A stretch of 64,000 nt of DNA from assembly GCF_036417845.1 (NCBI RefSeq), contig NW_027118693.1, positions 4,598,001 to 4,662,000 of the forward strand, written 5' to 3'. The position numbers were made by a program, and so were the translations under genes. The notes under the pieces were generated by a model. It made no database searches and had not been told where the DNA came from. It saw only the letters and a program-made list of their open reading frames with translations. This stretch comes from Apteryx mantelli. Lineage: Eukaryota > Chordata > Aves > Apterygiformes > Apterygidae. Of the stretch, positions 24,933 to 37,237 are shown piece after piece. The stretch's first letter is position 1; the number at the start of each line of letters is the position of its first letter.

Positions 24933-26040
24933 GCTGGTGGTGTATTTTTTTTTTTTTAATATACTGGTCTTCAGAGAGGATTTTGTGTGTGGTCTTTGTT
25001 AAGGAAAGTGATTTTCAGAATTGGGGTGGGATGCCGTCACAGGGTCATGGATGTCTGGTGCCATTGTAGGTGCCCTGGTCCCCCCTGCCCAGCCTCCTTC
25101 TGCAGCCCTGAGGGGCTCTGGTGTCCCACAGGTCCCCTGTGAGAGTTGTCAGGCCCAGGCAGGTACCTCAGAGACACCGGGGCCTCTCCAAGTGCTGCTG
25201 GGTGTTTTTTGGGTAGACACCTGAGCCAGGCCTGGAAAGGTGAAGAACTGTTTTCAACATTCCAAAAATATGAACACACTTTCATCAGCAAAAATGATTG
25301 ACTAATGTCAACGTCAATGTTTTCCCATGATGAAATAGCGGAAATTTTCAGGAAGAGTATTAATCTCAGGAGAAGAAATGTTGATCTGTCCCTCTCAACC
25401 TGCGTTACCACTGCTCTGTCCGTTATGCTGTGGATGTGGTCTTAGTAATCTTTCACATAGTTGCACATGTCTTGATTCAACTGATCATTTCTAAAGGCAT
25501 CTTTGCATCAGACTGTCTGGACTTAGGCACTTTCCATAGCTGCTCAGTTTTCCTCCTCCCCCCTTTACTCTTTAGCCATTCAGATACCTCTCAACTCTCT
25601 GGTTGCTGCTCTGAGCTTCAGAGGGTCTGAAGCTTGCCTCGTGTTTCAGGAGTCGTATTGTCTCTTTAGCCAACTCCTTAGTTGTGTTTCCATCTCTCCT
25701 TTCCTATCTATCATCTGTCAAAAACATCTCAGGGAAAGTTTTTCTTGTGGAAAGTTGACCTTACTGGAGGCAGCTTGGCCTTAACATACAGTTGGGGAGC
25801 GTGTTTTATATTTTATTAAATTCTGTCACCTGTTGTATTTGTTTATTTGCAGTTAAGAAAAATCCTCCTGTGTCTACAACTATTTCTCTAAGGAAAGTAG
25901 GTGGGAATCAGTACATAGGAGCTGTAGCATTCAGCTACAGACTTGGGTGGAAAAGGTGTGCTCTAAGCCCCCAGTGGCTGATGAGGGAAATGGCAGGGCT
26001 GGGGAGGTGAGGAGGAAGGCTGTCTGTAAACGTCTCACAT
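23950..26040. other. Intergenic DNA between gag relic and OR14 5' module
   Basis: Apart from the (GTT)n tract and a G run near 24340, nothing was recognised. Open frames are short and lack domains. Confidence 0.45.
24899..24932. repeat. (GTT)n microsatellite
   Basis: Eleven or so GTT triplets followed by GCTGGTGGTG and a T run at 24945-24958. Confidence 0.95.
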
Positions 26041-26049
26041 GAAAGATGC

Positions 26050-26581
26050 TGCTTTTCCTACATGTCCAGACTTCCTTAGGGAAAATGAATTCCCTTCTTG
26101 TCCCTGGCCACGTGTCCTGCCCAGTTAAGAGATGGGAATAGGGGCTTCCAGAGTGAGACACTGCGACCTCTTGCAGATAAACGTCCTCTGATGAGACAAA
26201 CTGAAATGCTGGAATTGGTCTGTCTTCAGTGTTTAGAGAGATCATCAGTGCTTATTTTAGTCTTCCTCAAAGAACATTTCCCAGGAGGAGGGAGTACAAA
26301 GGACAAATTAAGTCACATCTTCAGCTGGGCCGCTGTTCCCAAGGGGGGCCAGGCTCCTGGGACAGAGGGAGCTCCTGGCAACCTGGCAGCACTGCTGAGA
26401 GACAGCTGCGTGCAGGAGCAGCTCTTCTGCAAAGAGCAGCAGGGCTCCAGGCACTACCTGCAAGTGCCAAGATGAGATGAAGAAGATGAGCAAGATGAGT
26501 GAGACAGAAGTTCAAGGCAATCAGGAGTGGGTAGACGGCTGAGAGCTCACTGGAGGAGAAATCTTCACAGCCCCTAACACA
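26050..26581 (+). promoter_or_regulatory. Probable OR14 5' region and first non-coding exon
   Basis: This block is the homologue of the two palindrome copies. The most conserved point is a donor-like GTAAGTCTCTGG with GT at 26582-26583, preceded by 'atcttcacagcccctaaca'. All three copies keep it, which suggests a real exon end. The coding exon at 28771 has an acceptor-like pyrimidine tract ending in AG at 28745-28746 (or 28751-28752). The inferred intron is about 2.2 kb. The transcription start is not determined. Further similarity to the palindrome spacer runs to ~26900. Confidence 0.55.
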
Positions 26582-26899
26582 GTAAGTCTCTGGCTGCAGG
26601 GCAATGCAGCTGAGGCATCCTGAGGTTTTCTCTAAAGCTAGCACATCCCATGGCTGATAGGGTCTGTCAGGATGGGTATCCCAGTCCCTCCTGTGTGGGG
26701 CAGGAGATGCTTTAGAGCAGGGATTCCCAGCCACTTCTTCAGAGGGGAAACGGCGTCCTGTTGCCTTCTCCCAGGGATGCTGCAGGGGTGTGAAGCAGGG
26801 GTGTGCACACAGGTCTGCTCAGGGCTGTAACTCAGAGCAGTGTCCCTGTGCCCCAGGGTGCTGTGTGTCCGGGACAGTGACTCTGCCGCCTGTGAAGGT

Positions 26900-28740
26900 C
26901 AGCACTCAGCCTGCCCAGGGAACTCCCCACGGTGCTGTGGGGAGAAGCTCTGGGTGGGATGATTGACTGCCAGCAGGACATGTTCATTCTCCTGTTGAGA
27001 GGGTGCTGCATGGGTCAGGGCTGCTCTCAGCTCTGGCTCACCCTGAGAACATTTCTGGAGGGGGCTTTCCAAAAGGAAGGTCAAGACAGGCATACCTGAA
27101 AGGGAATCAGGAGTCTCTGCTTTCAGTTTTATTCTCTTTGTTGGGATCTGTCAGGTTTAAACAGGGGATTGAGACTGCAAAATAGTGACAGTGAGAGAGG
27201 AACAAATGCCTTCATGCACCCCCTCAGCCTACAGACAAAACCAGCATCACCTTTACAGCTTCATCAAGGTTTCTCTCAGCTGCTCCTTAGCCCCTGCAAA
27301 CACCGAGGTGCCCCTGGGCAGTGCCCTGCCCCCGGGAGGTGTCTGCAGGGCAGAGCTGAGCAACCAGTGGGTGGGATGGGGTCTGTGAGCACTGACATGC
27401 CATGTGGGACAGAGAAAGAGCTGCCTGCAGGCACAGCTCCAGGCAGCAGAGTCACGGTCAAAGAGTGAGAGGAAACTGTAAGCTCCAATGTCTCATCTCC
27501 TCTCCCAGCACAGCCCTCAAGGCTGTGGGGTCCAGGGCATGGGCTGTTTCCTCGCAGATGGACATCCAGAGAGGAGAAACTCCTGAGTGTCCCCTGTCTC
27601 TCCATGTCCCTTCTTCCTTTAGAAGAAATATCATGCTATTGCTGTGTGTTTCCCACCTGTCCATGCTGCCCTTGTCCTTCCCCTTGGACTCTCTGGGCAG
27701 GGGCATTTCAGAGGCAATTCAGACACCAATCCTGCAGGTGCTGCCTTGCAGACATGTCCTTGGCATTGAAGTGCCCAAGTGCCCCTCTAAACTGTGGGGC
27801 TCTGGGCAATGCCGTTTGGGGGCTGGGAAGGAGCCAACTCTCTCTTCAGGACACCCCATCTTTAGGATGTCTGACTGTTTCTCGGGGGTGTCTGGCTGAG
27901 CTTCAAGCTGCCCTCCAGAAGGGCACAGTTCTCCCATTGCATCTGGGTGTTATCTAGGTGCCCCATGCAGAAGCCACCTAGATGCTAAGGCCGTGAAAAT
28001 ACTGCATGTGGGCAACTGGCAATACTCCGATGTCTTCCTGGCTAAAAGGGGAGTGCTGAGACCTTCCTCAGATACTCTGAGAAAGGCTCCCGGGCTTGGT
28101 GATCTGCATTTTGAAACTCGATTCCTCTGCTCTCAGCAGTGTCAATTCTTTTTATGGTAACATGAGTTCAGAAGTCCTCCGCCTCAGAGGTGCAAGCACA
28201 GGGCAGCTGGGAACAAGACTGATGGACACGCCAGCTCTCCTTGCTCTGCACTAAAGACAGAGTGAAGCCTTTGGCCTCTCAGGAATCACAGCTATTCACT
28301 CTAAGTGCAGCTGCAGTGCTGAGGATCTCTGTCTCCAAGAATCCTCCTCAGGGGTGACAGGGGAATCTAAAAGAAAACAAAAGAATCCTTAAAGCTATTG
28401 AAGAACACACATTGTCTAGAACGGAGAGTGAAGATGCTGGAAAGCCCTTCAACATTGTGAATGGATGAAATCAGACTAAAACTGTGACTTTGAAAGTTTA
28501 GTCACCTGTGCTCCCATGTTCCCACTGCTGTGGGTCAGGACTGCCTCCTCCGGAGCCCATGGGAAGAGGCCCCTGCTCCTCCCGGCACACTGAGGCAGCA
28601 CAGAGGGGAGCTCAAGCCATGGAGCTCAGTGACGGTCCTGGCAAGATGAGGAGAGATAATGTGTATGTTTGGGGGGGTTCTATGCAAAACTATTGCTCAT
28701 ACAAAACTGTCTCCTGTCTTCTCACTGTCTCCTCTTCCTT
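26900..28740 (+). other. Inferred 5' intron of the OR14 gene
   Basis: Between the putative donor at 26582 and the acceptor near 28746. No coding domain was recognised. The sequence has the moderately GC-rich, low-repeat look of avian OR upstream sequence. Confidence 0.4.
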
Positions 28741-28770
28741 GGATAGTCACAGTGGGCCCTGAGGGAGCAA

Positions 28771-29706
28771 ATGCCCAACAGCAGCTCCCCCACTGAGTTC
28801 CTCCTTCTGGCATTTGCGGACACACGGGAGCTGCAGCTCTTGCACTTCTCGCTCTTCCTGGGCATCTACCTGGCTGCCCTCATGGGCAATGGCCTCATCA
28901 TCACTGCTGTAGCCTGCGACCGTCGCCTCCACACCCCCATGTACTTCTTCCTCCTCAACCTCTCTGTTCTGGACCTTTGCTCCATCTCCACCACTGTCCC
29001 CAAATCCATGGCCAATTCCCTGAGCAACACCAGGGCCATTTCCTACTCAGGATGTGCTGCTCAGATCTTTCTGCTTGTCTTTTTGGTCTCAGCACAATAT
29101 TCTGTTCTCACAGTCATGGCCTATGATCGCTTTGTTGCTATCTGCAAACCCCTGCACTACGAGACCCTCATGGGCAGCAGAGCTTGTGTCAAAATGGCAG
29201 CAGCTGCCTGGGCCAGTGGTTTTCTCCATGCTGTGCTGCACACTGGAAACACATTTTCACTACCACTCTGCCAAGGCAACGTCGTGGAGCAGTTCTTCTG
29301 TGAAATTCCCCAGATCCTCAAGCTCTCCTGCTCAGACTCCTACCTCAGGGAAGCTGGGCTTATTGTCATTACTGCCTGTCTATTCTTTGGGTGTTTTGTT
29401 TTCATTCTTCTGTCCTATGTGCAGATCCTCACAGTCGTGCTGAGGATCCCCTCCGAGCAGGGTCGACAAAAAGCCTTTTCCATGTGCCTCCCTCACCTTG
29501 CTGTCGTCTCCGTGTTTGTCAGCACTATCATGTTTTCCCGTCTGAAGACCCCCTCCATGTCCTCCCCAGCTCAGGATCTGGTGGTTGGAGTTCTGTACGT
29601 GGTGGTGCCTCCAACACTGAACCCTCTCATCTACAGCTTGAGGAACAAGGAGCTCAAGGAGGCACTGAAGAAATTGATTCCACTGGGACAATGTCAGCAC
29701 CCATAA
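28771..29706 (+). CDS. Olfactory receptor, OR14 family (gamma-c type), intact
   Basis: A 311-residue class II odorant receptor with a full set of hallmarks. N-terminal MPNSSSPTEFLLLAFAD has a glycosylation site (NSS at 3-5). TM1 contains GNGLIITAV. PMYFFLLNLSVLDLCSISTT covers the start of TM2. The TM3 end carries MAYDRFVAICKPLHYETLM with the DRY-type box. FFCEIPQILKLSCSD lies in the long second extracellular loop. RQKAFSMCLPHLAVVSVF starts TM6. PPTLNPLIYSLRNKEL is at the TM7/C-tail junction. SYSGCAAQ supplies the loop cysteine. Length and the KAFSMCLPHLAV signature fit the bird-expanded OR14 group. The receptor would couple to Golf at the olfactory cilium membrane. The start is the first in-frame ATG behind the acceptor and gives the standard N-terminus. 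No stop or frameshift is present, so it is likely functional. Confidence 0.96.
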   Translation: MPNSSSPTEFLLLAFADTRELQLLHFSLFLGIYLAALMGNGLIITAVACDRRLHTPMYFFLLNLSVLDLCSISTTVPKSMANSLSNTRAISYSGCAAQIFLLVFLVSAQYSVLTVMAYDRFVAICKPLHYETLMGSRACVKMAAAAWASGFLHAVLHTGNTFSLPLCQGNVVEQFFCEIPQILKLSCSDSYLREAGLIVITACLFFGCFVFILLSYVQILTVVLRIPSEQGRQKAFSMCLPHLAVVSVFVSTIMFSRLKTPSMSSPAQDLVVGVLYVVVPPTLNPLIYSLRNKELKEALKKLIPLGQCQHP

Positions 29707-29739
29707 CTGTCCCACATGCATCCACTCATCGTTCACAGG

Positions 29740-32700
29740 GTATCTGGCATCAAGACTTTATGTTCTGGTCTTTCTTTCCTACTTTTTTACATCATTGTTA
29801 AAAGAACAATTGTTTTGCTTCATACCACTTTCCTCAGGAAACTCTCATTTGAATCTGACGCAGAGACCGTGTTGAAGCAGGAAGCCAGGCTTCCCCCTTC
29901 ATCAGCAGAGATGGGGGAACCTCGGAGCCCGCTAGTCTGAGCTCCCTCAGATGCCCCCAGTGCAATGAGGGGAGTTTCCCTTTGCAGTGTCGCTTTCGGC
30001 ACTGACACTGAGGGAGTTCAGGGGAACAGAGTCAGGCTCGGATGAGCACAGGTGGGCTGAGACCATGGGTCCCATGTCCATTAGGAGAGCTCAGCTCCCC
30101 TGGCCACAGTCACACTGTGATTCCACTGCCCTCTTCTGTAAGGCTGGCAGCCAGCTGTCACTGTGGGTTGGTCCCTTGCCTCTACACTGCTCCAACACTC
30201 AAAGCAGAGCAGGAGCGGAGAGGAGGGGAGGGAAGGAGAGTCCGGACACAGCTTGTGGGGACAGAGCCTGTGCTCCTCACGACCATCCCCCCACTGCCAC
30301 AGCAGGAATTTCTGGGTTGCAGCCTTTGCATGGGGTCTGCAGCTTTCCTGGAGACACATCCAGCAAAGCCAGCAGGACTTTTTCCTTTCAGGGCTATTCT
30401 CCCTATTTCCACCTGATCCTGCTGTGCTCTAGTGTGGCTATATGGGCTAAGCGCTCTCCTAACGTGGTGGTGGTAGCATTGTGCTTCCCTGTGCATTCCT
30501 GTGAAGACAGGCAGGAGCAGGCTTTGGGCACCTTTATGCCAGACCTGGCCTCCAGAACAACATTTCTATAATAAAAGGGGATCTCCTCTGTGATGTGCCT
30601 GAAGTCTGGCCTTTCTTCAGAAGGGGGGAGTAAAGAATATTCCCATGGGATTGCACCACAAAAGGGCTTGCTGTTCTGCTTGTGAACTCCATGGGCTCTG
30701 GAGGACAAGCTCAGAGTCTCCAAGTGATCTGTTAGGGACCACGGATGGGATTTGGGGCTCATTCCTCAGTGACCAGTGCCAGTGGAGATGGAGAATGGTC
30801 TCTGAGTTGCCCACTCAGGGCTATCGCACAGGTGACAGTGCTGATGGCAGATGGCCACTCTTCTGGAGGGGAATCTGAGCCCCCAAGGAGAGCTCAGGGG
30901 ATCTCCAGGGACAATGTGTGCCTGGGGGTGGGCAGTGAGTGGAGCCTCACAAAGTGAGAGACAGTCCATGGTGGAGTAAACAGAATGTACAGCACTAAAT
31001 CCAGGTATGCACAGGGAAAGGAAGGCTCTGCAACCCGCGGAGAGGCAGTGGGGACCCTGGAGGACCGGGAAGGGGGCCTGGAGAGGGATTCGTGCACCCT
31101 CTGTGAAACACCACAGGCTACAGTTAGTGCCCACCCAAACACATCTCCTGCCATTGCAAACACCTTGGGGTCACTCTGAGCACTGTCCATGAGCACAGGC
31201 ACGTGCCAGCAGTGTCAGTGGTGGTGATGCCTGTGTGGTTGGGCCCTCTTGCCACCTGAGCAGCATGGCCAGTGCCGAGTCAGGAGTTCCCCTGTGGTCC
31301 CATGGTCCCACAGTTCACTCACGCTGCAGAGCAGCAGTGTCAGCGTGGGGCCCTGCGGGGAGCACCAGGGAAGGGTGCAGGCAGGGCTGGACAGGCCAGC
31401 GTGGACATTCGCACGTGGGGAAAGGCTCTGTGGGGAGCAGGGATGTCCCAGGAGAAAAGCAGGGCAGCATTCAGCGATGGAAAATGAGAACGAGAAACAG
31501 GTTTCTCTGTGGCGCAGCTCGGGGCAGGCTGCTCTGTCCCTGCGGCAGCAGGAGGTGCCGGAGGGGCTGCAGGGCCAGGGCTCTCGTGCTGTGCTGGTCA
31601 GCGGGGTGGGCATGGAGGGTCTGCAGGCAGACAGGGAGGGGGATCTGCTGGACACAAGAGCAGGGGAGACAGAGTGACGGGTGTCATTGCGGGGCCTCCT
31701 CCCCCTTGCTGGGGAGCTGCTGCCCTTGTCCTTGGGCCTGGCCTGAGTTACGCTGTGGACATGCCTGTGCCTGGCCCTGCCCCTCTCAGGCCCTCACCCA
31801 ACGCAGTCCCCGTCCTGCTGGCCTGACTCCCCATCTCTACCTCGGACATACCTGTGCACTGCAGTCAAAAGGAGTTTTTTGGTTTGAACCGCTATGCAGG
31901 TACCACTGCACAGAGTGTTATCTGGATGAAAAAGTGAGGGCAGCCCCTTGGGTCTGATTTTACGATGGGCAGTTAGGAGAGCAGGGCTTTCTGTATCACA
32001 GCTCAAGTGTTTATGCACCATTTGTGACTGCTGCTACAAAGAGTATGCTGTTGGGAGCAGCAAGAGCGGAGCTGCTGTGTACGGGAAGGGGATCTGGGAG
32101 CTGAGGGTGGCGGCAAGGCAGGCAGGGCAGTGACCCACTGGCGAGAGGTGCTGTCCTGCAGTGCCCAGACAAGAGGAACAGAGCAGGTTTGGGGATGGTA
32201 ACCGGCATCAGGCATGGTCCAGTGATCACCAGGCAAGACCGTAGGGCTCCAGCCAGCCCTGCTTGGCATGGGAGGTTGCACTAGAGACCTCCAGAGGTCC
32301 CTTCCCACCAAAACTCCTCTGCCACTCAATGAATGGAAGGACCATGGGCACAGAGACAGGCTCTGCCTGTTCCCCCAGGCTGCTCTGCCAGTGGGTGAGA
32401 GGCAGAGCCCTTGGCCATCCCCACGCTTCCTCGTCCTCCTCTGCCTCTGAGCAGGACATCGCCTGGGTCCAGATAGGGCCCCGCTCATGGCCCCAGAGCA
32501 GGTTGCTCTCTGCAAAGGGTGAAACCCTGACATTCCCAATACGGAGCTGACGCCAAAGCAGCATCCAGAGCCCAGCCAGCCCCAGAGCCATCAGCCCTCC
32601 CTGGCCCAGCCACAGGGCCCTGAGAAGGACTGCTCACCCTGCCCCACTGCCCCCCTGCATTCCCCTTTCCCCTGTGGTCAGCAGCAGCTCTGCCTGGCCA

Positions 32701-34300
32701 ATGTGCGGACTGTGGACCCCACAGGACTGGTGTCCAGAGGTGCCGGGGCACTGGGCAGCCCTGTAGGCATGTGGGGTGTTCCCCCCCGTGCAGGCACAGA
32801 CGTGTGCAGGTGAGCTCTGCTGCCCCAAGGCAGGCAGGCAGTGTGGCCAGCAGCGTGGCGTTGGGGGGCTGTTGGGGCCCGCCAGCTCTTCCCCCACCAG
32901 GGCCTCTATCAAGCACTTCGTGGAGGGGTCGGGAAGGAGAAGGCTCCCTCCCTATGCTGCTGGCTGTCTGGCGAGAGCTCAAGTGGGCTCTGCCAGATGG
33001 GGATGCCGGCAGGGCCTGGGACGCTCTGTTTCCACCCTGCCCCACTCCCAGAGTCCAATACTCTATGACCAGGGTCTCTTACTTTTCCCATGCGGAGAGG
33101 ATGTAATGCTTAATATCAAATGTACATATCTGAAGACATTTGACATTACATGTGATTTGAATTTAGCAGAATGATACAGCTATATACTGAAATCACAACA
33201 CACGTCTAACTTAAACTTAGCAGAACATTGCAATTGCAATATACAGTTGAGACACAGTGCAAATGTGATTCCCATTACTGGTCCCTGTAACATGCTGGAA
33301 GCCATGGAGGCTCATGGGCATCTCCCAAACACAAGAGATGGACACAAACCGGGGGGGACATATCCATAGCTCCACTCCATTCAGCCCCCAACCTGCCAGG
33401 CCCCTGCATCTCAGGGCGCAGAGCCTGGCACCCAAGGGAAGGGGGGGGGGCTCATCCTGTCCCACAGCACAAGTCTGCATGCCTGGGAGGAAGTGCCTGT
33501 GACTCGGCCTCTCCCTTCCCACTGACCATCATGGGAGGCTGGGGGACCAGCTCAGGCCATCAGGGCTCTCGAAACCTGAGAGAGTCAGTGAACAGACAGT
33601 CATCTGCAGGGAGGTGAGGGGAAGCCCATGCATGGGATCTCTCCTCCTGACTTTTCCTCAGGAGTTTGGAGGAGTCCTGATGATTTCTCTGCCTCAGTTT
33701 CCTTTTCAAAGGGGCATGTCCCAGAGTTTGAGTGAATGAGAGTTATGGGGAGAGCCACGTGCCAGAGGAGTTTTCAAAGTTTCCAGGAGCTCAGAGGTTT
33801 CTTTCTCCTGCCAATTAAGCACTGTTCTTTCTCTGCAGTCCCTGGGGAGAGACGAGCTGCAGCTTTATCCTTCAGAGACTCCTTAGTGCTATTAACCCCA
33901 GGACAGTGTGGAGAGCAGAGACAATCAGCACAGAGGTCGTCACATCATCCTGAGGATTGCAGCTTTGTGTTGTGTCTTCTGAGTCAGGTCTGTTCCTCTG
34001 GAGCTGGTGAGGCTTTGCATGGTGGCACCTCTGGGCGAGAATGGTACGGGCATGTCCTTTTTTGCATGCCTTTCCCCCACCATCTCCCTCTTCCCTCTAC
34101 GCATTTCCTCGATTCCCTTGTTTGATGAGCAGAGTGCTGGTGAGCTTGCCAGTGGGTGCAGAGTTAGACTTTATGCCTTTGCTGCTCCTGAGCCACCCCA
34201 GAGCCCTGCCGGGGGCACCCACACCTCAGCTGGGAGGTGGGATCCAGGTAGAGGGCTGTGTTTCTCCAGCAGGGAATTCCCTGGCCATGCACACGGGCAT
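29740..34300. other. Intergenic DNA between the OR14 gene and a CR1
   Basis: Moderately GC-rich unique-looking sequence. A short CR1 3'-tail relic (plus strand) ends near 32310 ('gagacctccagaggtccctt'). A G run occurs at ~33440-33450. The many open frames of 60-240 codons reflect GC content; none shows a domain. Confidence 0.45.
30570..30575 (+). terminator. Candidate polyadenylation signal downstream of OR14 gene
   Basis: AATAAA at 30570-30575, about 865 bases after the stop codon. No other canonical hexamer was noticed closer. The link to the OR14 transcript is an inference. Confidence 0.35.
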
Positions 34301-34745
34301 ATCGCAGAATCACGGAATCGCTGAGGTTGGAAGGGACCTCTGGAGATCATCTAGTCCAACCCCCCTGCTCAAGCAGGGTCACCTAGAGCACATTGCACAG
34401 GATTGCGTCCAGGCGGGTTTGGAATATCTCCAGAGAAGGAGACTCCACCACCTCTCTGGGCAACCTCTTCCAGTGCTCTGTCACCCTCACAGTGAAAAAG
34501 TATTTCCTCATGTTCAGATGGAAGTGTCTGTGTTTCAGTTTGTGCCCGTTGCCTTGCGTCCTGTCGCTTGGCACCACTGAAAAGAGTCTGGTCCCATCCT
34601 CTCGACACCCTCCCTTCAGATACTTGTACACGTTGATAAGATCTCCTCTCAGCCTTCTCTTCTCTAGGCTAAACAGGCCCAGCTCTCTCAGCCTTTCCTC
34701 ATAAGAGAGATGCTCCAGTCCCCTAATCATCTTTGTAGCCCTTGG
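34300..34745 (-). mobile_element. CR1 LINE, 5'-truncated 3' end
   Basis: Minus-strand reading from ~34742 shows [60 protein letters not shown] and [20 protein letters not shown] with no internal stop to 34383. The CR1 3' UTR follows ('gatgatctccagaggtccct' on the minus strand) and ends near 34303 with the ATTCYGTGATTCTG-type octamer tail. It is the least decayed CR1 of the window and so probably the youngest. 5' truncation is typical of the family. Confidence 0.93.
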
Positions 34746-35083
34746 GCATATCTTGGGCATCTGCCTTTAACAGGAGGGGAACAATGCTTCTTCCCAATCT
34801 CACCCAGCACTCACCATGGAGACACCCACCCCTGCTCCCAGCAAAGCTGCTCAGGGAGCCTCGCGAGTACAGCTGTCAGGGCTGAGGTCCAGCTGCTGGG
34901 CTGCACCGCGAGGCAGCCCCAAAGCCCTCAGAAACCATTGCTGAGGGGGGAACTACACAAAGCGAATGATCTTCCCTGTGCTCTTCTCTTCCACCCTGCT
35001 CAAAATCTCTCTTGCCCATATTGGCTGATCAGCTCAGGTGTCCATCTTCTCTCACATCTATCTCACTTGTCTCTCTCAAGCCT

Positions 35084-35104
35084 GTGGGGGGGGGGGGGGG
35101 GGGC
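35084..35104. repeat. Long G homopolymer
   Basis: About twenty consecutive G residues follow GTCTCTCTCAAGCCTGT. It could form a G-quadruplex and is a common polymerase slippage site, so its exact length is doubtful. Confidence 0.9.
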
Positions 35105-35704
35105 TCTCTGAGAGCCCTCTCACGCAGTCATGCTGCACGGTGCCATTGATGTCAACTCCTGATCCACACACTGTCAAAGGAAGCATGCAGCCTGTCCCTT
35201 CCAAGACAAGTGTTTCAGAGAGCTGAAATCAGCTGCTTGGTGCAGTGCCCCTCCTCCTCCTTTGGGGAGAAAGGGCTTCTGGCATGATGTGCTCACATAA
35301 AGGGAATTTCTTGCCTGGTAGGGACTGTGGTTGCTCTTCAGAATAACTTCAGGTGTAGGAGAGACCCTGTCACAGGCTGAGTGAATGCTTTCTCTCCTCT
35401 AACCCCCCCCGCAAGCAGGAAATGAGCACCTCCGTGGAGCAGCTCACCTCTGTGGTTCCCCTAGAAGGGGCTTCTCTTTAGATACACGGCTTAAGTCTCC
35501 GGGAGAACCATATTCTCTCCTTTCCCTAGTCCTGGAGGCCATAAAGCGGACACAAACACAGTCAGAGAAGGGCCAAAGTCCGTGTTTTCTCTGACAGAAA
35601 CTTCCTCCACGATTCTTTTATACAAGAACAAAAGAAAGAAATGAATCCTCTTTCTTGTAGGTTGCCTTGCTGGCAAAAGAGGAATGAGGGACCTGTGGCG
35701 ATTC

Positions 35705-36665
35705 ATGGAGAAAGGGGAATGGGACAACCGCACATCACCAGTAGAGTTTCTCCTGCTGGGAATGGAGAGTGTCCCCTCACTCCAGACACCACTCTTCCTC
35801 CTCTTGCTTATGATCTACTTGGTCATCGTGTCTGGGAACATCCTCATCGTTGTGCTCGTGGTGGCAGACCAGCATCTGCACGCTCCCATGTACTTACTTC
35901 TTCCTGGGCAATCTGTCCTCCTTGGAGACTTGCTACAGCTCCACCATCCTGCCCCGGCTGCTGGCCAGCTTCCTGGCTGGGGACAGGACCATCTCTGCTC
36001 ATGACTATATGGCTCAGCTCTATTTCTTTGGTTCTTTTGCAGCTACTGAGTGTTTCCTGCTCACAGCCATGGCCTACGATCGGTACTTGGCCATATGCCA
36101 GCCCCTGCTCTATGCAAGCCTCATGACCTGGAAGGTCTCTCTACGGCTGGCAGCAGCATTGTGGCTACTGGGATTCCTTCTCACTACAGTAGCCACTTTT
36201 TTCTTATCCCGCTTAAGGTTCTGTGGCCCCAAGGCAATGGACCACTTCTTCTGTGATTTTATCCCTTTGCTGGAGCTTACCTGCAGTGACACCAGTGTTG
36301 TCAAACTACTAGGTTTCACACTGTCTCTCTTGGATGTAGTCTCCCCCTTCCTATTCACACTGGCATCCTATGTGTGCATCAGAGCTGCTATCCTGAAGAT
36401 CCCATCTAGTGTGGGCAGGCAGAAGGCCTTCTCCACCTGCTCCTCTCACCTCACCGTTGTCATGGTTTTCTATGGCACCCTCACCGTTGTCTACCTGATA
36501 GCCAGAACAGCCCCTCTGAGACAGCTCAACAAAGTCTTCTCCTTTTTCTACACCGTCCTCACGCCCCTGCTCAACCCTCTCATCTACAGCTTGCGGAACA
36601 GGGAGGTCAGGGAGGCCCTCAGAAAAGTGGTCAGGAATGCTCTGGCTTGTACCCAGAGCTCATAG
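35705..36665 (+). pseudogene. Olfactory receptor pseudogene, OR10/OR11-like, single 4-bp duplication
   Basis: Class II odorant receptor. It starts MEKGEWDNRTSPVEFLLLGM (glycosylation site NRT); an in-frame upstream ATG at 35684 is less likely. TM1 has SGNILIVVLVVAD and the frame runs to HAPMY. At 35893-35900 the bases CTTACTT contain ACTT twice. Removing one copy would give the standard PMYFFLGN, so a 4-bp tandem duplication causes the frameshift. The rest is open: MAYDRYLAICQPLLYASLM, FFCDFIPLLELTCSD, RQKAFSTCSSHLTVVMVFYG and LLNPLIYSLRNREVREAL, with a stop at 36663. A splice acceptor-like tract ends in AG at 35659-35660, and an AATAAA lies at 36885-36890. With one small lesion it is a very young pseudogene, a segregating allele or a sequence error. 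Confidence 0.9.
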
Positions 36666-36884
36666 CAGTTTTGCACTCCTCTGTACAACACACTGCTGGT
36701 TCTGCAAAGTAGTAAGGTCAGTATGGGAAATAGTAGGCTGCACATTAGGTATCCCCTGAGAAGAACACAGCAATGAGAATATTGGTGGAAAGCAGAAGGG
36801 AAGAGAGGATATTAAATCGATTAAATTGCATGGTTTAGAAGGGAAGGGAAATAATGTCCCATTCTTGTTGCTTCCTTGACAGAC

Positions 36885-36890
36885 AATAAA
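36885..36890 (+). terminator. Candidate polyadenylation signal of OR10/OR11-like locus
   Basis: AATAAA about 220 bases after the stop codon, followed by a GT/T-rich stretch (36895-36955) as expected of a downstream element. Confidence 0.5.
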
Positions 36891-37237
36891 GTGGTGTTGC
36901 TGTGCATGGGAAATTTTACAATGTTGTCTTTTTCTTTTCTTTTTTTCCTCCTGTGTTGAGAGGGAATTCATCTGGGGTGAAATGTGAGCGGACAGGGAGG
37001 GAGATGGGGAGTGGCAGTACTTTCCTGACTGCAGGTTCCTTGGATGGGAGCCATTCCCTTCTGCTGTGACCACTTCCAGGGTAGAGGTTGGTGCCTCAGC
37101 CCGTAGCCCTCGTTACACTACTGTCCAACGGAAATGCATATACTGCCCAAACACATGTTGGTGTCTCCTGTCATTTGTGACGGCCTTGAGTCTCCCAGAC
37201 TTTTGTGGGTTCCTGGCAGATAGCGAGGGGAAATAGT

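Noticed and set aside
31235-31957. 240-codon plus-strand open frame
   Set aside because: Cys/Trp/Gly-rich with no recognisable domain, and overlapping frames are similar; judged a GC-driven chance frame.
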